Assembly (NCBI RefSeq): GCF_036192275.1
Contig: NZ_CP108088.1
Span: 7,860,001 to 7,924,000 of the forward strand
Source of the DNA: Streptomyces sp. NBC_00250
GTDB lineage: Bacteria > Actinomycetota > Actinomycetes > Streptomycetales > Streptomycetaceae
Direction of reading: 5' to 3'
DNA: 64,000 bases
The notes under the pieces are model-generated. The model did no database searches, was not told where the DNA came from, and was given only the letters and a program-made list of their open reading frames with translations. This document shows, piece after piece, positions 56,119 through 64,000 of this stretch (the first letter of the stretch is position 1; each line of letters begins with the position of its first letter). Position numbers and translations under genes: made by a program.

Positions 56119-57103
56119 CGGAGGTCTTCCTTCCGCGGCTGGTGAGCAGGAGGTAGACGCCCGTGACGACGAGGAGGAAGAGCAGCAGGAGCACGGACAT
56201 GGCCGAGCCGGTGCCGAAGTTCCAGGTCTGGAAGGACGACTGGTAGATGTGGAGCGAGATCAGGTCCGCTGCCTCGGGCGCCGCCTTGCCGAAGAGCACG
56301 AACGGCGTGTTGAAGTCGTTGAACGTCCAGAGGAACAGGACGAGCACGAGGACCTGGTTGACGGAGCGCAGCGACGGCAGGGTGATGTGCCGGATCTGCT
56401 TCCAGACGCCGGCGCCGTCGAGCGCCGCCGCCTCGTACATGTCCCGCGGGATGTTCTGCAGGCCGGCCATGACGGTGAGGAAGGCGAAGGGCCAGCCCTT
56501 CCACACGGAGACGACGAGCAGGGTCCAGAAGGCGTTGTCGCCGATGAGCCAGAAGGCGGGGCTGTCGCCGATGCCGAGCTGGTCGTGGAGGACGTGGTTG
56601 ATGAGGCCGTTGTCCCGCTGGAACATGAACGCCCAGGTGATGACGGCGGCGTAGACGGGCAGGGCGTACGGGACCAGGAACAGGGTCCGCAGGAAGCCGC
56701 GGCCCTTGAAGTTCTCCTGGAGGAAGATCGCGGCGGCCGTTCCGAGGAACCAGCACAGCCCCACGGAGAGGACGGTGAACAGACACGTCGTCAGGAAGGA
56801 CTTCAGGAGCGCCTGCCCGACGGGGGCGTCGAAGTCGATCGCGACGGTGTAGTTGTCGAAACCCGACCAGGGAGCCTCGCCCCAGTTCCGGATGTAGAAC
56901 TGGGTGAGCTCCTTGAAGCTCATGGCGATGCCCATGAGCATCGGCACGAGGTGGACGAGGAGTTCGAGGAGCAGGGCGGGCAGGAGCAGCAGGTAGGGCA
57001 GTGCGATGCGGCGACGCCCGGAGCGGCGTGGTGCGCGTGCCTCTCCGGGTGTGGCCTTGCGCACCGCCGGCTCGGTCGGGTGAGCGACGGCGGTTTCGGT
57101 CAT
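56111..57103 (-). CDS. carbohydrate ABC transporter permease (MalF/CebF type)
   Basis: A 330-residue CUT1 permease. The start MTETAVAHPTEP is followed by an Arg-rich cytoplasmic stretch, six TMs and the EAA motif MYEAAALDGAGVWKQIRHIT. The F-subunit hallmark AFWTLLVVSVWKGWPFAFL is present. It lies 11 bp after the binding-protein gene and overlaps the partner permease by 8 bp, so the three are one operon. Confidence 0.93.
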   Translation of the reverse strand: MTETAVAHPTEPAVRKATPGEARAPRRSGRRRIALPYLLLLPALLLELLVHLVPMLMGIAMSFKELTQFYIRNWGEAPWSGFDNYTVAIDFDAPVGQALLKSFLTTCLFTVLSVGLCWFLGTAAAIFLQENFKGRGFLRTLFLVPYALPVYAAVITWAFMFQRDNGLINHVLHDQLGIGDSPAFWLIGDNAFWTLLVVSVWKGWPFAFLTVMAGLQNIPRDMYEAAALDGAGVWKQIRHITLPSLRSVNQVLVLVLFLWTFNDFNTPFVLFGKAAPEAADLISLHIYQSSFQTWNFGTGSAMSVLLLLFLLVVTGVYLLLTSRGRKTSDV

Positions 57104-57114
57104 GGTGGGGCGGC

Positions 57115-58419
57115 CTACTTCTTGGGCATCTGCTGCTGGGCCTTTTCGAGCTTGGCCTTCACGGACTCCGTGGTGACGGGGCGGCCGGCGGCGGCGTCGG
57201 CGAACAGCTCCTTGACCGCGGTGCCCACGACCGTCTCGAACTGCGACTCCTCGGGCACCTGCGGCAGGGCCGCGGCGCTGGTGGCGAGGGTGTCGCGGAT
57301 GACGGCGAGCGACGGGGCGGCGAAGCCGGGGTCCTTCTGGGCGCTCTTGACCGGCGGGACGGAGCCGTACGCCTTGTTGAGGACGATCTGCTCCTCGTCG
57401 CTCGTCATGTACTTCACGAACTTCAGCGCGCCGTCGAGGTTCTTGGTGTTCTTGAAGACGGCCAGGTTGATGCCGGCGACCATCGAGTTGGTCTGGGCGC
57501 CCTGACCGGGCTTGCCCGACGGGACCGGGGCGGGAGCCACACCCCACTCCTCCGGGCCCATGCCCTGCGAGGAGAAGGTCTGCGACGGGGTCTGCCACAG
57601 GACCATGCCGGTCTTGTTCTTGGCGAAGTCGCTGAGGGACTGGTTCTGGGCGTACTCGGCGTTGCCGGGGGCGACGATCTTCTGCACGGCCATCAGGTCG
57701 ACGTACTGCTTGACGGCGGCGACGGCACCGTCGGACGTGAAGTCGGGCTTGCCGTCGGCGGTGAAGAAGTCGGCGCCGTGCTGCTTTCCGAGGACGAAGA
57801 CCTGGTGGATGTTGTTGGAGAGGTTGGAGCCCTCGACCCCGATGCCCGACTTTCCGTTCTTGCTGAGCTTCTTGCCGGCCGCGGTCACCTCGTCCCAGGT
57901 GGTCGGCGGCTTGGCTATGCCCGCGTCCTTGAACATCTGCTTGTTGTAGTAGAGCGCGTAGGCCATGGAGTAGAGCGGGACGGCGGCGGGGTCCTGGCCG
58001 GGGACGCCGGTGGAGCCGAGTGCGGAGTCGACGAAGCGGTCCTTGCCGCCGATGGCCTCCAGGTTCTTCGCGTCCCAGGGCAGGAGGGCGCCGGTGGACT
58101 GGAGCGAGGCGCTCCAGGTGTTGCCGATGTTGAGGATGTCGGGGCCCTGGCCGGAGGTCGTCGCGGTGAGGATCCGGTTGAGCAGGTCGGACCACGGGAT
58201 CACCTCCAGCTTGACCTTGATCCCGGTCTCCTTCTCGAACTGGTCGAGCTCGGGCTGCAGGACCTTCTTGTCGACCTCCAGGCTGGCGCCCTGGTTGGAG
58301 GCCCAGTAGGTGAGGGTCTTCGGCGCCGACTCGCTGCCTTCACCCCCGCCGCAGGCGGTGGCGGTGAAGGCGAGGGAGAGGGTGACGACACCGGTGACAG
58401 CGGCTCTGACTCTGCGCAT
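57115..58419 (-). CDS. extracellular sugar-binding lipoprotein of CUT1 ABC importer
   Basis: A 434-residue solute-binding lipoprotein. The signal peptide ends in a lipobox (SLAFTATACGGG). A family 1 binding fold follows, with TLTYWASNQGASLEVDKKVL, YNKQMFKDAGIAKPPTTWDE and MTSDEEQIVLNKAYGSVPPV. ATG 58419 has AGGAG at a good distance. It captures the oligosaccharide for the two permeases. It lies divergently from the ROK gene, whose product probably controls it. Confidence 0.93.
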   Translation of the reverse strand: MRRVRAAVTGVVTLSLAFTATACGGGEGSESAPKTLTYWASNQGASLEVDKKVLQPELDQFEKETGIKVKLEVIPWSDLLNRILTATTSGQGPDILNIGNTWSASLQSTGALLPWDAKNLEAIGGKDRFVDSALGSTGVPGQDPAAVPLYSMAYALYYNKQMFKDAGIAKPPTTWDEVTAAGKKLSKNGKSGIGVEGSNLSNNIHQVFVLGKQHGADFFTADGKPDFTSDGAVAAVKQYVDLMAVQKIVAPGNAEYAQNQSLSDFAKNKTGMVLWQTPSQTFSSQGMGPEEWGVAPAPVPSGKPGQGAQTNSMVAGINLAVFKNTKNLDGALKFVKYMTSDEEQIVLNKAYGSVPPVKSAQKDPGFAAPSLAVIRDTLATSAAALPQVPEESQFETVVGTAVKELFADAAAGRPVTTESVKAKLEKAQQQMPKK

Positions 58420-58493
58420 GGCTCCTGGGCCCTTTCGGGGACGAGGGGATCGCCGATGTGGTGGGCGTCTGGAGGCCTCGCCGTGACATCGGC

Positions 58494-58514
58494 TTAATTT
58501 AGGATGTGAGTTAA
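58494..58514. promoter_or_regulatory. imperfect palindrome, candidate ROK operator
   Basis: TTAATTTAG-gat-GTGAGTTAA is a 21-bp imperfect palindrome (6 of 9 arm positions match) in the AT-richer gap between the binding-protein gene and the divergent ROK gene. Position and composition fit a ROK/NagC-type operator. Confidence 0.5.
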
Positions 58515-58553
58515 ACCCCATGAGAAGGTCGCGTCAAGGCTTGTACTGCGGGT

Positions 58554-59897
58554 ATGTTGCAACGAACGACTTCAGAGACGGGGACCAAAGTGCACGCGAG
58601 AACTGGCCGCACGGTGCGTGACCTGCGGCGCGAGAACCGCACCGCCGTTCTGCGCAGGCTGTACTTCGACGGACCGATGAGCCGCCTCATGCTCGGCCCG
58701 GCGACCGGACTCAGCTCGGGCTCCGTCAGCAACGTGGTCGCCGAACTCGTCGCCGACGGCCTCGTCGAGGAGGCCGGCAGCGTCGACTCCGCGGGCGGGC
58801 GCCCCCGCACCCTCGTCAGGATCACGCCCGCCAGCGGCTTCATGATCGGCGTCGACATCGGCGAAACCCGGGTCCGGATCGAGCTGTTCGACCTCACCCT
58901 CACCGAACTCGCCCGCACTGAACGCCCGTTGGCCTGCTCCGGGCCCCGCACGGCCCGCTACGACGTCGATCTCGTCGTCGACCGTCTCCGCGAGGGCATC
59001 GCCGAGGTGCTGCGTCTCGCGGACGTACCGGCCGACCGCCTCATCGGCGTCGGCGTCGGCGTCCCCGGCATCGTCGCCCGCACCACCGACGACGGTGCCG
59101 TCGTGCACGGCCAGACCGTCGGCTGGGACGCCGTCCCCTTCGAGCGACTCCTCCGCGCCGCCGTCGACCTTCCCGAGTCCGTCCCGTACTGGATCGACAA
59201 CGGTGCCAAGACCCTCGGCCAGGCCGAGATGTGGTTCGGCGCCGGGCGGGGCGCGCGCAGCGCGGTGGTGGTCCTCTTCGGCTCGGGCGTCGGCGCGTGC
59301 GTGGTCACCGACCCGATGGGGCCGGGCCGGGCGATCGAGTGGGGTCATCTGACGGTACGGGTCCGGGGGCGGCGCTGCCGCTGCGGCGCCCAGGGCTGCC
59401 TGGAGGCGTACGCCGGAGCCGAAGCCCTCCTGGAGCGGTGGCGGGAGGCAGGTGGAGTGCCCCCGGCGGGCGCGGACGAGGAGACGGCGCTGACGGCGAT
59501 GCTGGCGGCGGCGTACCCGGCGGAGGCGGGGGCGGAGCCCGATGCCACCGCGGTCGCCGTCCTGGAGGAGACCGCCGAGTACCTGGGCGCCGGATTCGCC
59601 GACCTCATCAACCTCTTCCAGCCCGAGCGCATCCTGGTCGGCGGCTGGGCGGGCCTCCAGCTCGGCGCCCGCTTCCTCGAATCCGTGTCCGGCCACGCAC
59701 GTGAGTACGCGCTCAAGTACCCGGCCAGCCGCACCGACATCGGTCTCGGCACCCTCGGCCCGGAGGCGGTCACGGTCGGCGCGGCCCTGCTGCCGCTGGT
59801 CGACTTCTTCGCCCAGGGAGGCCGACGCCCCGAGAGCAAGCCCACCACCCCCGCCCCCGCCTGGCAGTCGGCCCTCCAGGACAGGGTCTCTCCCTGA
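58554..59897 (+). CDS. ROK family transcriptional regulator
   Basis: A 447-residue (435 from GTG 58590) repressor. The N-terminal winged helix has RLMLGPATGLSSGSVSNVVA. The ROK domain has GVDIGETRVRIELFDLTL, the sugar motif EWGHLTV and the zinc motif CRCGAQGCLEAY with all three cysteines. GTG 58590 has a better ribosome site (GGGGA) than ATG 58554. It probably binds the divergent promoter and responds to a sugar or sugar phosphate from the ABC importer. Confidence 0.9.
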   Translation: MLQRTTSETGTKVHARTGRTVRDLRRENRTAVLRRLYFDGPMSRLMLGPATGLSSGSVSNVVAELVADGLVEEAGSVDSAGGRPRTLVRITPASGFMIGVDIGETRVRIELFDLTLTELARTERPLACSGPRTARYDVDLVVDRLREGIAEVLRLADVPADRLIGVGVGVPGIVARTTDDGAVVHGQTVGWDAVPFERLLRAAVDLPESVPYWIDNGAKTLGQAEMWFGAGRGARSAVVVLFGSGVGACVVTDPMGPGRAIEWGHLTVRVRGRRCRCGAQGCLEAYAGAEALLERWREAGGVPPAGADEETALTAMLAAAYPAEAGAEPDATAVAVLEETAEYLGAGFADLINLFQPERILVGGWAGLQLGARFLESVSGHAREYALKYPASRTDIGLGTLGPEAVTVGAALLPLVDFFAQGGRRPESKPTTPAPAWQSALQDRVSP

Positions 59898-60160
59898 GAC
59901 GACCGGCCCTCCCCCGGCGGCGGGAGTGAGGGGTTCGGCGCGACGACCGTCGTGATCGTTCCGGCCACCTCGGCGAAGCCCACCGCGGACCGGCCCGTAC
60001 GCCGATCCGGTCGCACGCCGTCACGGTCCCCTGCGTGGCCGCTGCTTGAGGCCCGACGCCGGTGAGCGTGCCGACCGAGCGTTGGCCCGACCGGGTCCTC
60101 CGTACGGGCGTCCGCCGGTGTCGCCCCTCGGCCGGCCGCCGCCCCGGTGAGGATCGGGCC

Positions 60161-61015
60161 ATGGGCGTCGTCCTGCCGGTCCTCTTCTCGCTGTTCGCCG
60201 CGTTGAGCAACGCGCTGGCCACGGTGCTGCAGCGGCGTGCGGCGCTCACCGTCCCGCAGTCCCACTCCTTCCGGCCCGGACTGATCCTCGACCTGCTGCA
60301 CCGCCCCCTGTGGCTGGCCGGCATCCTCGCCGTCATCGCCGCCGGTGTCGGACAGGCGGCCGCCCTCGCGACCGGGCCGCTGGCCCTCGTACAGCCGCTT
60401 TTCGTACTCGAACTTCCCCTCGCCCTGCTGATCGCCACCCTCCTGACGCGCGAACGACTGCCCGCCCGGCTCTGGGCTGCCGTGGCAGGGGTCGTGCTCG
60501 GCCTCGGAGTGGCGCTGGTGGCCGCCTCGCCCACCGGCAACCGCACCCGGGTGGAACTGGACCGCTGGGTACCGGTCCTGGTGGCCTGCGCCGTCGCCGT
60601 GGTGGCCCTCGCCGCCATCGGACTCCGCAGGCCGCCCGGCCGCGCGAGGGCCGGGTGTCTGGGGGCCGCGACGGCGATCTGCTACGCGCTCACGGCCGCC
60701 CTCATGAAGACGTCCATGCACATCCTCGGCGACGGCGGCATCGGCGCCTTCCTGACGGCCTGGCAGACCTATGCCTTCTGCGCGGCGGGGATCGCGGCCC
60801 TCCTGCTGCTCGAACACGCCATGCAGGGCGGTCCGCTCGTCGCCTCACAGCCCGCCCTGACCCTCGGCGACGCGACCGTGAGCCTGAGCCTCGGTGTCCT
60901 GCTGTACGAGGAGCACGTACGGGCCGGCTGGTGGCTGCTGCCCCAGCTGGCGGGGATCGCACTGATCGTCCTCGGGGTGTTCACGCTGGCTCGCAGCGGA
61001 GTCGGAACGACCTGA
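60161..61015 (+). CDS. DMT family transporter
   Basis: A 284-residue protein with ~9-10 TM helices. It is of the same DMT subfamily as 27124-28029 (opening SLFAALSNALATVLQRRAAL, LVQPLFVLELPLALLIATLL) but a clear paralogue. Substrate unknown. ATG 60161 with GAGG upstream is preferred to the in-frame ATG region at 60062. It is convergent with the lanthipeptide permease gene, 19 bp away. The 263-bp gap before it shows no gene. Confidence 0.82.
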   Translation: MGVVLPVLFSLFAALSNALATVLQRRAALTVPQSHSFRPGLILDLLHRPLWLAGILAVIAAGVGQAAALATGPLALVQPLFVLELPLALLIATLLTRERLPARLWAAVAGVVLGLGVALVAASPTGNRTRVELDRWVPVLVACAVAVVALAAIGLRRPPGRARAGCLGAATAICYALTAALMKTSMHILGDGGIGAFLTAWQTYAFCAAGIAALLLLEHAMQGGPLVASQPALTLGDATVSLSLGVLLYEEHVRAGWWLLPQLAGIALIVLGVFTLARSGVGTT

Positions 61016-61034
61016 TACCGACCGGAGCGGTGCG

Positions 61035-61970
61035 TCATTCCGGACGGCTGAAGCGTCGCGCCGCCCAGAGCAGGGCGACGGCGCCGATGACGAGGAGGAG
61101 GCCCGCTTCGAGGGGGAGGGGAGGCTGCCGGCCGGCCCACTCGACGCCGGTGGTCGCCCGCTGGTCGGGTACGCGGTAGGCGATGCACCGGCGCAGGAGG
61201 TCCACGGCGAGGGCGAGGGGGTTGGCGCCGGCGAGCGTGTGGGCCCAGCCGGGCAGGGCCCGCAGGGGGAAGAAGCCGCCGGAGAGGAACAGCAGCGGCA
61301 TCATGACCACGCCCAGGAGGGTATGGAACGTCTCCGCCCTGCGGAGGGACACGGCCAGGGTCAGGGCCAAGGCGGTGATCGTGAACGAGGCCAGGATCAT
61401 GCCGCCGAGCAGCAGGACCAGGAGGATCGGGTCGTAGGGCAGGCCGACCGTGCCGACGAGGCCGAGCAGGAGAGCGCCTTGCGCAGTGGCGGTCATGGTG
61501 CCGCCCGCGCAGTGACCCAGGAGGAGGGTGGCGCGGCTGACGGGGGCCATGAGGAGCTCCCGCACGTAGCCGCTCTGCCGGTCGGTGATCAGACGGATGC
61601 CGACCATGATGGCCGGTGTCTGCACCGTCATCATCAGCATGCCGGGGAAGAGGTAGGTCTGGTAGCCGACGCCCAGTGAGGATCGGGGGATGAGGGCGGC
61701 GAGTCCGCCTCCCAGGACGAGGAGGTACAGCGTCGGGTGAAGCAGCATCAGCGCGGTGTGGGTGCGCTGGCCCGCCAGGCGCAGCAGGTCGCGGTGGACC
61801 AGGGCGTGGATCGCGCGCAGTTCGCGCCGGAGACGGGCCGCCCGCCCGCTGCCGCGGATGACGGAGTCGCCGGAGTCGCCGGAGTCGCCGGAGTCGCCGG
61901 GGGCGCCCGCGGCACCCGGGCCGTCGGGAGTGCCGACGGTGGCCGGGGCCTTCACGGTGAGGTCGGTCAT
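61035..61970 (-). CDS. venH: ABC-2 type permease of lanthipeptide cluster
   Basis: A 311-residue membrane protein with six TM helices of the ABC-2 family (LLHPTLYLLVLGGGLAALIP, FPGMLMMTVQTPAIMVGIRL, LFLSGGFFPLRALPGWAHTL). The N-terminal tail contains a run of GDS units (DNA: four 9-bp tandem units at about 61863-61900). Its start overlaps the stop of the ATPase gene by 4 bp, so the two form one exporter. By analogy with the venezuelin cluster, which has venT and venH, it exports the peptide or gives self-protection. The symbol rests on that analogy. Confidence 0.85.
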   Translation of the reverse strand: MTDLTVKAPATVGTPDGPGAAGAPGDSGDSGDSGDSVIRGSGRAARLRRELRAIHALVHRDLLRLAGQRTHTALMLLHPTLYLLVLGGGLAALIPRSSLGVGYQTYLFPGMLMMTVQTPAIMVGIRLITDRQSGYVRELLMAPVSRATLLLGHCAGGTMTATAQGALLLGLVGTVGLPYDPILLVLLLGGMILASFTITALALTLAVSLRRAETFHTLLGVVMMPLLFLSGGFFPLRALPGWAHTLAGANPLALAVDLLRRCIAYRVPDQRATTGVEWAGRQPPLPLEAGLLLVIGAVALLWAARRFSRPE

Positions 61971-63115
61971 CGGTGGCCGCCGGTTTCTGACGTGGTTGCG
62001 GACGACGGGGTGGGGGCCGTCGGCGTGTGGCCGGGCTCGGTGTCGAGACTGCGGCCGGTGTGGTGGAAGAAGACGTCGTCGAGCGTGGGCCGGGCCGCGG
62101 AAGCGGCGTGTACGGCGATGCCGTGGCGTTGCAGTGCCGCGCAGAGGCGCGGAATCCATGTGCTGCCGTCCGGCACCCGCAGGGAGACTCCGCCGGCGTC
62201 CGCGGTGACGGCCCGGTCCGGCGGAACGATGCCGCGCACGATCCGTAGCGCTGCCGGGTCGTCGCCCGTACGCAGGACCACCCGGTCGTCTCCGATCGCC
62301 GCCTTCAGCGCGAGGGGCGTGCCCCGCGCCACCACACGGCCGCGGTCGATGATGGCGATGCGATCGCAGTGCTCCGCCTCCTCCAGGTAGTGGGTGGTGA
62401 CGAAGAGCGTGCTGCCGTCACGGTCGCGCAGCGCGCGCAGATGCTCCCAGACCCGGGCACGGGCGTGCGGGTCGAGGCCGGTGGTCGGCTCGTCCAGGAA
62501 CAGCACCCGGGGGGAGTGCAGCAGGGCCCGGGCGATCTCCAGGCGCCGCCGCATGCCCCCCGACAGGGTGCGTACGGGGGAGCGCCGCCGGTCGGTCAGC
62601 CCGGCCGTCTCGAGTACCTCCGCGCCGCGCGAGCGGGCACGGCGGCCGGACAGCCCGTAGAGGCGTGCGTGGATGAACAGGTTCTGTTCGGCTGTCAGGT
62701 CCGCATCCAGAGCACTGTGCTGGAAGAGCATGCCGACGCGTCGCCGTACCTCGTGGGGCCGACCGAGCACGTCGACGCCGGCGACGGTGGCCTGACCGGC
62801 GGTGGGTCGGGCCAGGGCACACAGGACGGCGATGGTGGTGGACTTCCCGGCGCCGTTGGGCCCGAGGAAGGCGAACGTCTCGCCCTGCGGCACGTCCAGG
62901 TCCACGCCGCGCACGGCGAGGGTGGTCGTGCCGTGCGGGCCCGGATAGCTCTTGACCAGGCCGCGCGTGCTGATGGCGTACCCGGGCTCGGGAACGTGAT
63001 GGGCGACGGCCGTGCCGGCGGCGGCCGTCCTGAGCGCTGTGGGGGCGAGGTCGTCGCCACCGGCGGTCGGTCGCACGGGGTCTGGTCGGTCCTCTTCACC
63101 GGCGGGTAGCTGCAT
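61967..63115 (-). CDS. venT: ABC transporter ATP-binding protein of lanthipeptide cluster
   Basis: A 382-residue ATPase. Walker A is FLGPNGAGKSTT, the signature LSGGMRRRLEIA and Walker B VLFLDEPTTGLD. The H-loop follows in VTTHYLEEAEHC. A C-terminal DrrA-type extension (about residues 265-382) is present. ATG 63115 gives MQLPAGEEDRPD; the longer frame to 63154 is not needed. It lies 90 bp downstream of the precursor gene and overlaps the permease gene. Transport of the lanthipeptide is inferred from position. Confidence 0.88.
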   Translation of the reverse strand: MQLPAGEEDRPDPVRPTAGGDDLAPTALRTAAAGTAVAHHVPEPGYAISTRGLVKSYPGPHGTTTLAVRGVDLDVPQGETFAFLGPNGAGKSTTIAVLCALARPTAGQATVAGVDVLGRPHEVRRRVGMLFQHSALDADLTAEQNLFIHARLYGLSGRRARSRGAEVLETAGLTDRRRSPVRTLSGGMRRRLEIARALLHSPRVLFLDEPTTGLDPHARARVWEHLRALRDRDGSTLFVTTHYLEEAEHCDRIAIIDRGRVVARGTPLALKAAIGDDRVVLRTGDDPAALRIVRGIVPPDRAVTADAGGVSLRVPDGSTWIPRLCAALQRHGIAVHAASAARPTLDDVFFHHTGRSLDTEPGHTPTAPTPSSATTSETGGHR

Positions 63116-63205
63116 GCGGTCGGGTCCTCTTCTACGGGTTCGCCCTGGGAACATCCGGTCGGCGGCTTCCCGGGTGGGCCGCCGACCGGATGGTGGGTGC
63201 CTGTC

Positions 63206-63361
63206 CTACGCGCAGCTGATGCCGATACAGACCGTGTTGAGGAGGGTCAGCAGGCCGACGCACTCACACGTCGCCGCGAACGGTGCTGCGTCGACACCGA
63301 CCGGGTCGGTCTCCGGAAGGGCGTGGAGGTGGGCCAGCAGTTCGATGTCGTTGTTCTCCAT
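63206..63361 (-). CDS. venA: venezuelin-like class IV lanthipeptide precursor
   Basis: A 51-residue peptide. The leader MENNDIELLAHLHALPETDP is followed by VGVDAAPFAA and the Cys/Thr/Ser-rich core TCECVGLLTLLNTVCIGISC-A. The core has four Cys (32, 34, 45, 50) and four Ser/Thr (31, 39, 43, 49), enough for lanthionine rings. From memory, the sequence is nearly identical to VenA of S. venezuelae, whose product venezuelin is made by the LanL synthetase VenL. A strong AAGGAG site lies 7 bp before ATG 63361. The synthetase gene is immediately upstream. Confidence 0.9.
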   Translation of the reverse strand: MENNDIELLAHLHALPETDPVGVDAAPFAATCECVGLLTLLNTVCIGISCA

Positions 63362-63406
63362 GGGCTTCTCCTTCGTTCTGTGAGCCGGCGGCTGACGTGC
63401 TGCCGC

Positions 63407-64000
63407 TCAGACCGGCTGCTGGACCATCCAGTGCCGGGGGTCTGCGTGACGGATCCGCAGGAGGAAGGCCAGGATTCCGGCGGATCCGTCGCTCCAGCTG
63501 GTCGAGACGTCCCCGTACTCGTTGGGGAAGACCACCTGGGCATGGCGGTGGGCCCTCTCGCCGAGGATGAGGCGGGCCAGGTCCTCGGCCATGGTCCGGT
63601 GGACCGGGTCGCCCGTGGCGTCGGCCATGTCGAGGAGGAAGTCGCCGTTGCCCGCAAGGCCGTGGCACTGGGCCAGGGCGGCGCGGGAGGCGCGCTCCGT
63701 GACGGCGTACGTACTGCGGCGGGCGAGGTCGCCGAACCTTTCGTCCCCGGTGGCCTGCCACAGCCGGACGAGGAAGGTACCGATGCCCGCCGCGCCGTGG
63801 CACCAGTACGGGGCCGTGGGCAGGTCCGCGGACCGGGCGGGCCACTGGGCGGCCTCGCCGGTGAGTACGGCGCAGTCCAGCACGTGCTCACCGGCCTCCA
63901 CCGCGAGGTCCATGTGCTCCGGGCGCCCCGAGACCCCAGCGGCGGCGAGGAGGAAGCAGCCGATGCCGGCCGTGCCGTGGGCGAAACCGAGGTAGCGTGT
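63407..64000 (-). CDS. venL: class IV lanthipeptide synthetase LanL, C-terminal part (cut by window edge)
   Basis: The last 197 residues of a LanC-type cyclase domain. LGFAHGTAGIGCFL carries the proposed catalytic His, YWCHGAAGIGTF the first zinc Cys, and QCHGLAGNGDFL the Cys-His pair; all three zinc ligands are present. The 5' end lies beyond the window, so the lyase and kinase domains expected of LanL cannot be seen. LanM or LanKC cyclases cannot be formally excluded, but the VenA-like precursor downstream argues for LanL. Confidence 0.88.
   Translation of the reverse strand, partial: TRYLGFAHGTAGIGCFLLAAAGVSGRPEHMDLAVEAGEHVLDCAVLTGEAAQWPARSADLPTAPYWCHGAAGIGTFLVRLWQATGDERFGDLARRSTYAVTERASRAALAQCHGLAGNGDFLLDMADATGDPVHRTMAEDLARLILGERAHRHAQVVFPNEYGDVSTSWSDGSAGILAFLLRIRHADPRHWMVQQPV

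Overview
The window looks like a Streptomyces chromosome. GC is very high with strong third-position GC bias, GTG starts are common, and the gene content is typical of the genus: DUF6643-type and Rv1733c-type proteins, a GAF/PAS SpoIIE phosphatase, PucR regulators, and Lnt. A 51-residue precursor at 63206-63361 closely resembles, from memory, the venezuelin precursor VenA, which points to the S. venezuelae neighbourhood. I saw no rRNA, tRNA or CRISPR array.

Layout. (1) 0-12.2 kb is ordinary core-like sequence: Rv1733c-like membrane protein, MOSC protein, DUF6643-like protein, HpnB-like glycosyltransferase, Asp/Glu racemase, membrane protein, apolipoprotein N-acyltransferase, NUDIX hydrolase, 3-hydroxybutyrate dehydrogenase-like SDR, GAF/PucR regulator and an MHS-family transporter. 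(2) 12.1-26.6 kb is a mosaic accessory island. It is bracketed by a 187-bp direct repeat, which is the 5' end and leader of the MHS transporter gene (12115-12301 and 26452-26638). Inside are a molybdenum hydroxylase/CO-dehydrogenase-like operon (coxM-S-L-G type) with an XdhC maturation protein, a TrmB-like regulator, and a TetR-MarR fusion regulator next to a perfect inverted repeat. The island also holds a SUKH-4-like protein, a transposase remnant, a GNAT acetyltransferase, a frameshifted DnaB-N-like gene with a conserved hypothetical partner, a truncated C5 DNA methyltransferase, and fragments of a subtilase and an SdrD-B domain protein.

(3) 26.9-37.9 kb is a tightly coupled operon on the minus strand. 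It encodes a GT4 glycosyltransferase, two SAM methyltransferases, a 1439-residue AftD-like arabinofuranosyltransferase, a condensation-fold acyltransferase, a DMT-type membrane protein and Trm112, with a DUF3068 (PorA-like) gene just upstream. Together these suggest assembly and acylation of a cell-surface glycolipid or glycan. (4) 38-44 kb holds a small membrane protein, a PucR-type regulator, a DUF2218 remnant, a PAS-GAF-SpoIIE-HATPase regulator and an alkylsulfatase. (5) 44.2-59.9 kb is a glucan/glucoside utilisation locus: two GH1 beta-glucosidases, a DUF1996 protein, two secreted discoidin-tagged proteins (GH-A TIM barrel and beta-helix), LacI and ROK regulators, an ABC sugar importer (binding lipoprotein plus two permeases) and a sugar-kinase-fold phosphotransferase. 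(6) 60.2-64.0 kb holds a DMT transporter and then a venezuelin-like class IV lanthipeptide cluster (LanL C-terminus, precursor, ABC ATPase, ABC permease) that runs off the right edge.

For most minus-strand genes I moved the start inward to a codon with a ribosome binding site or to the usual family start. Long open frames antisense to these genes are high-GC shadows and are omitted.
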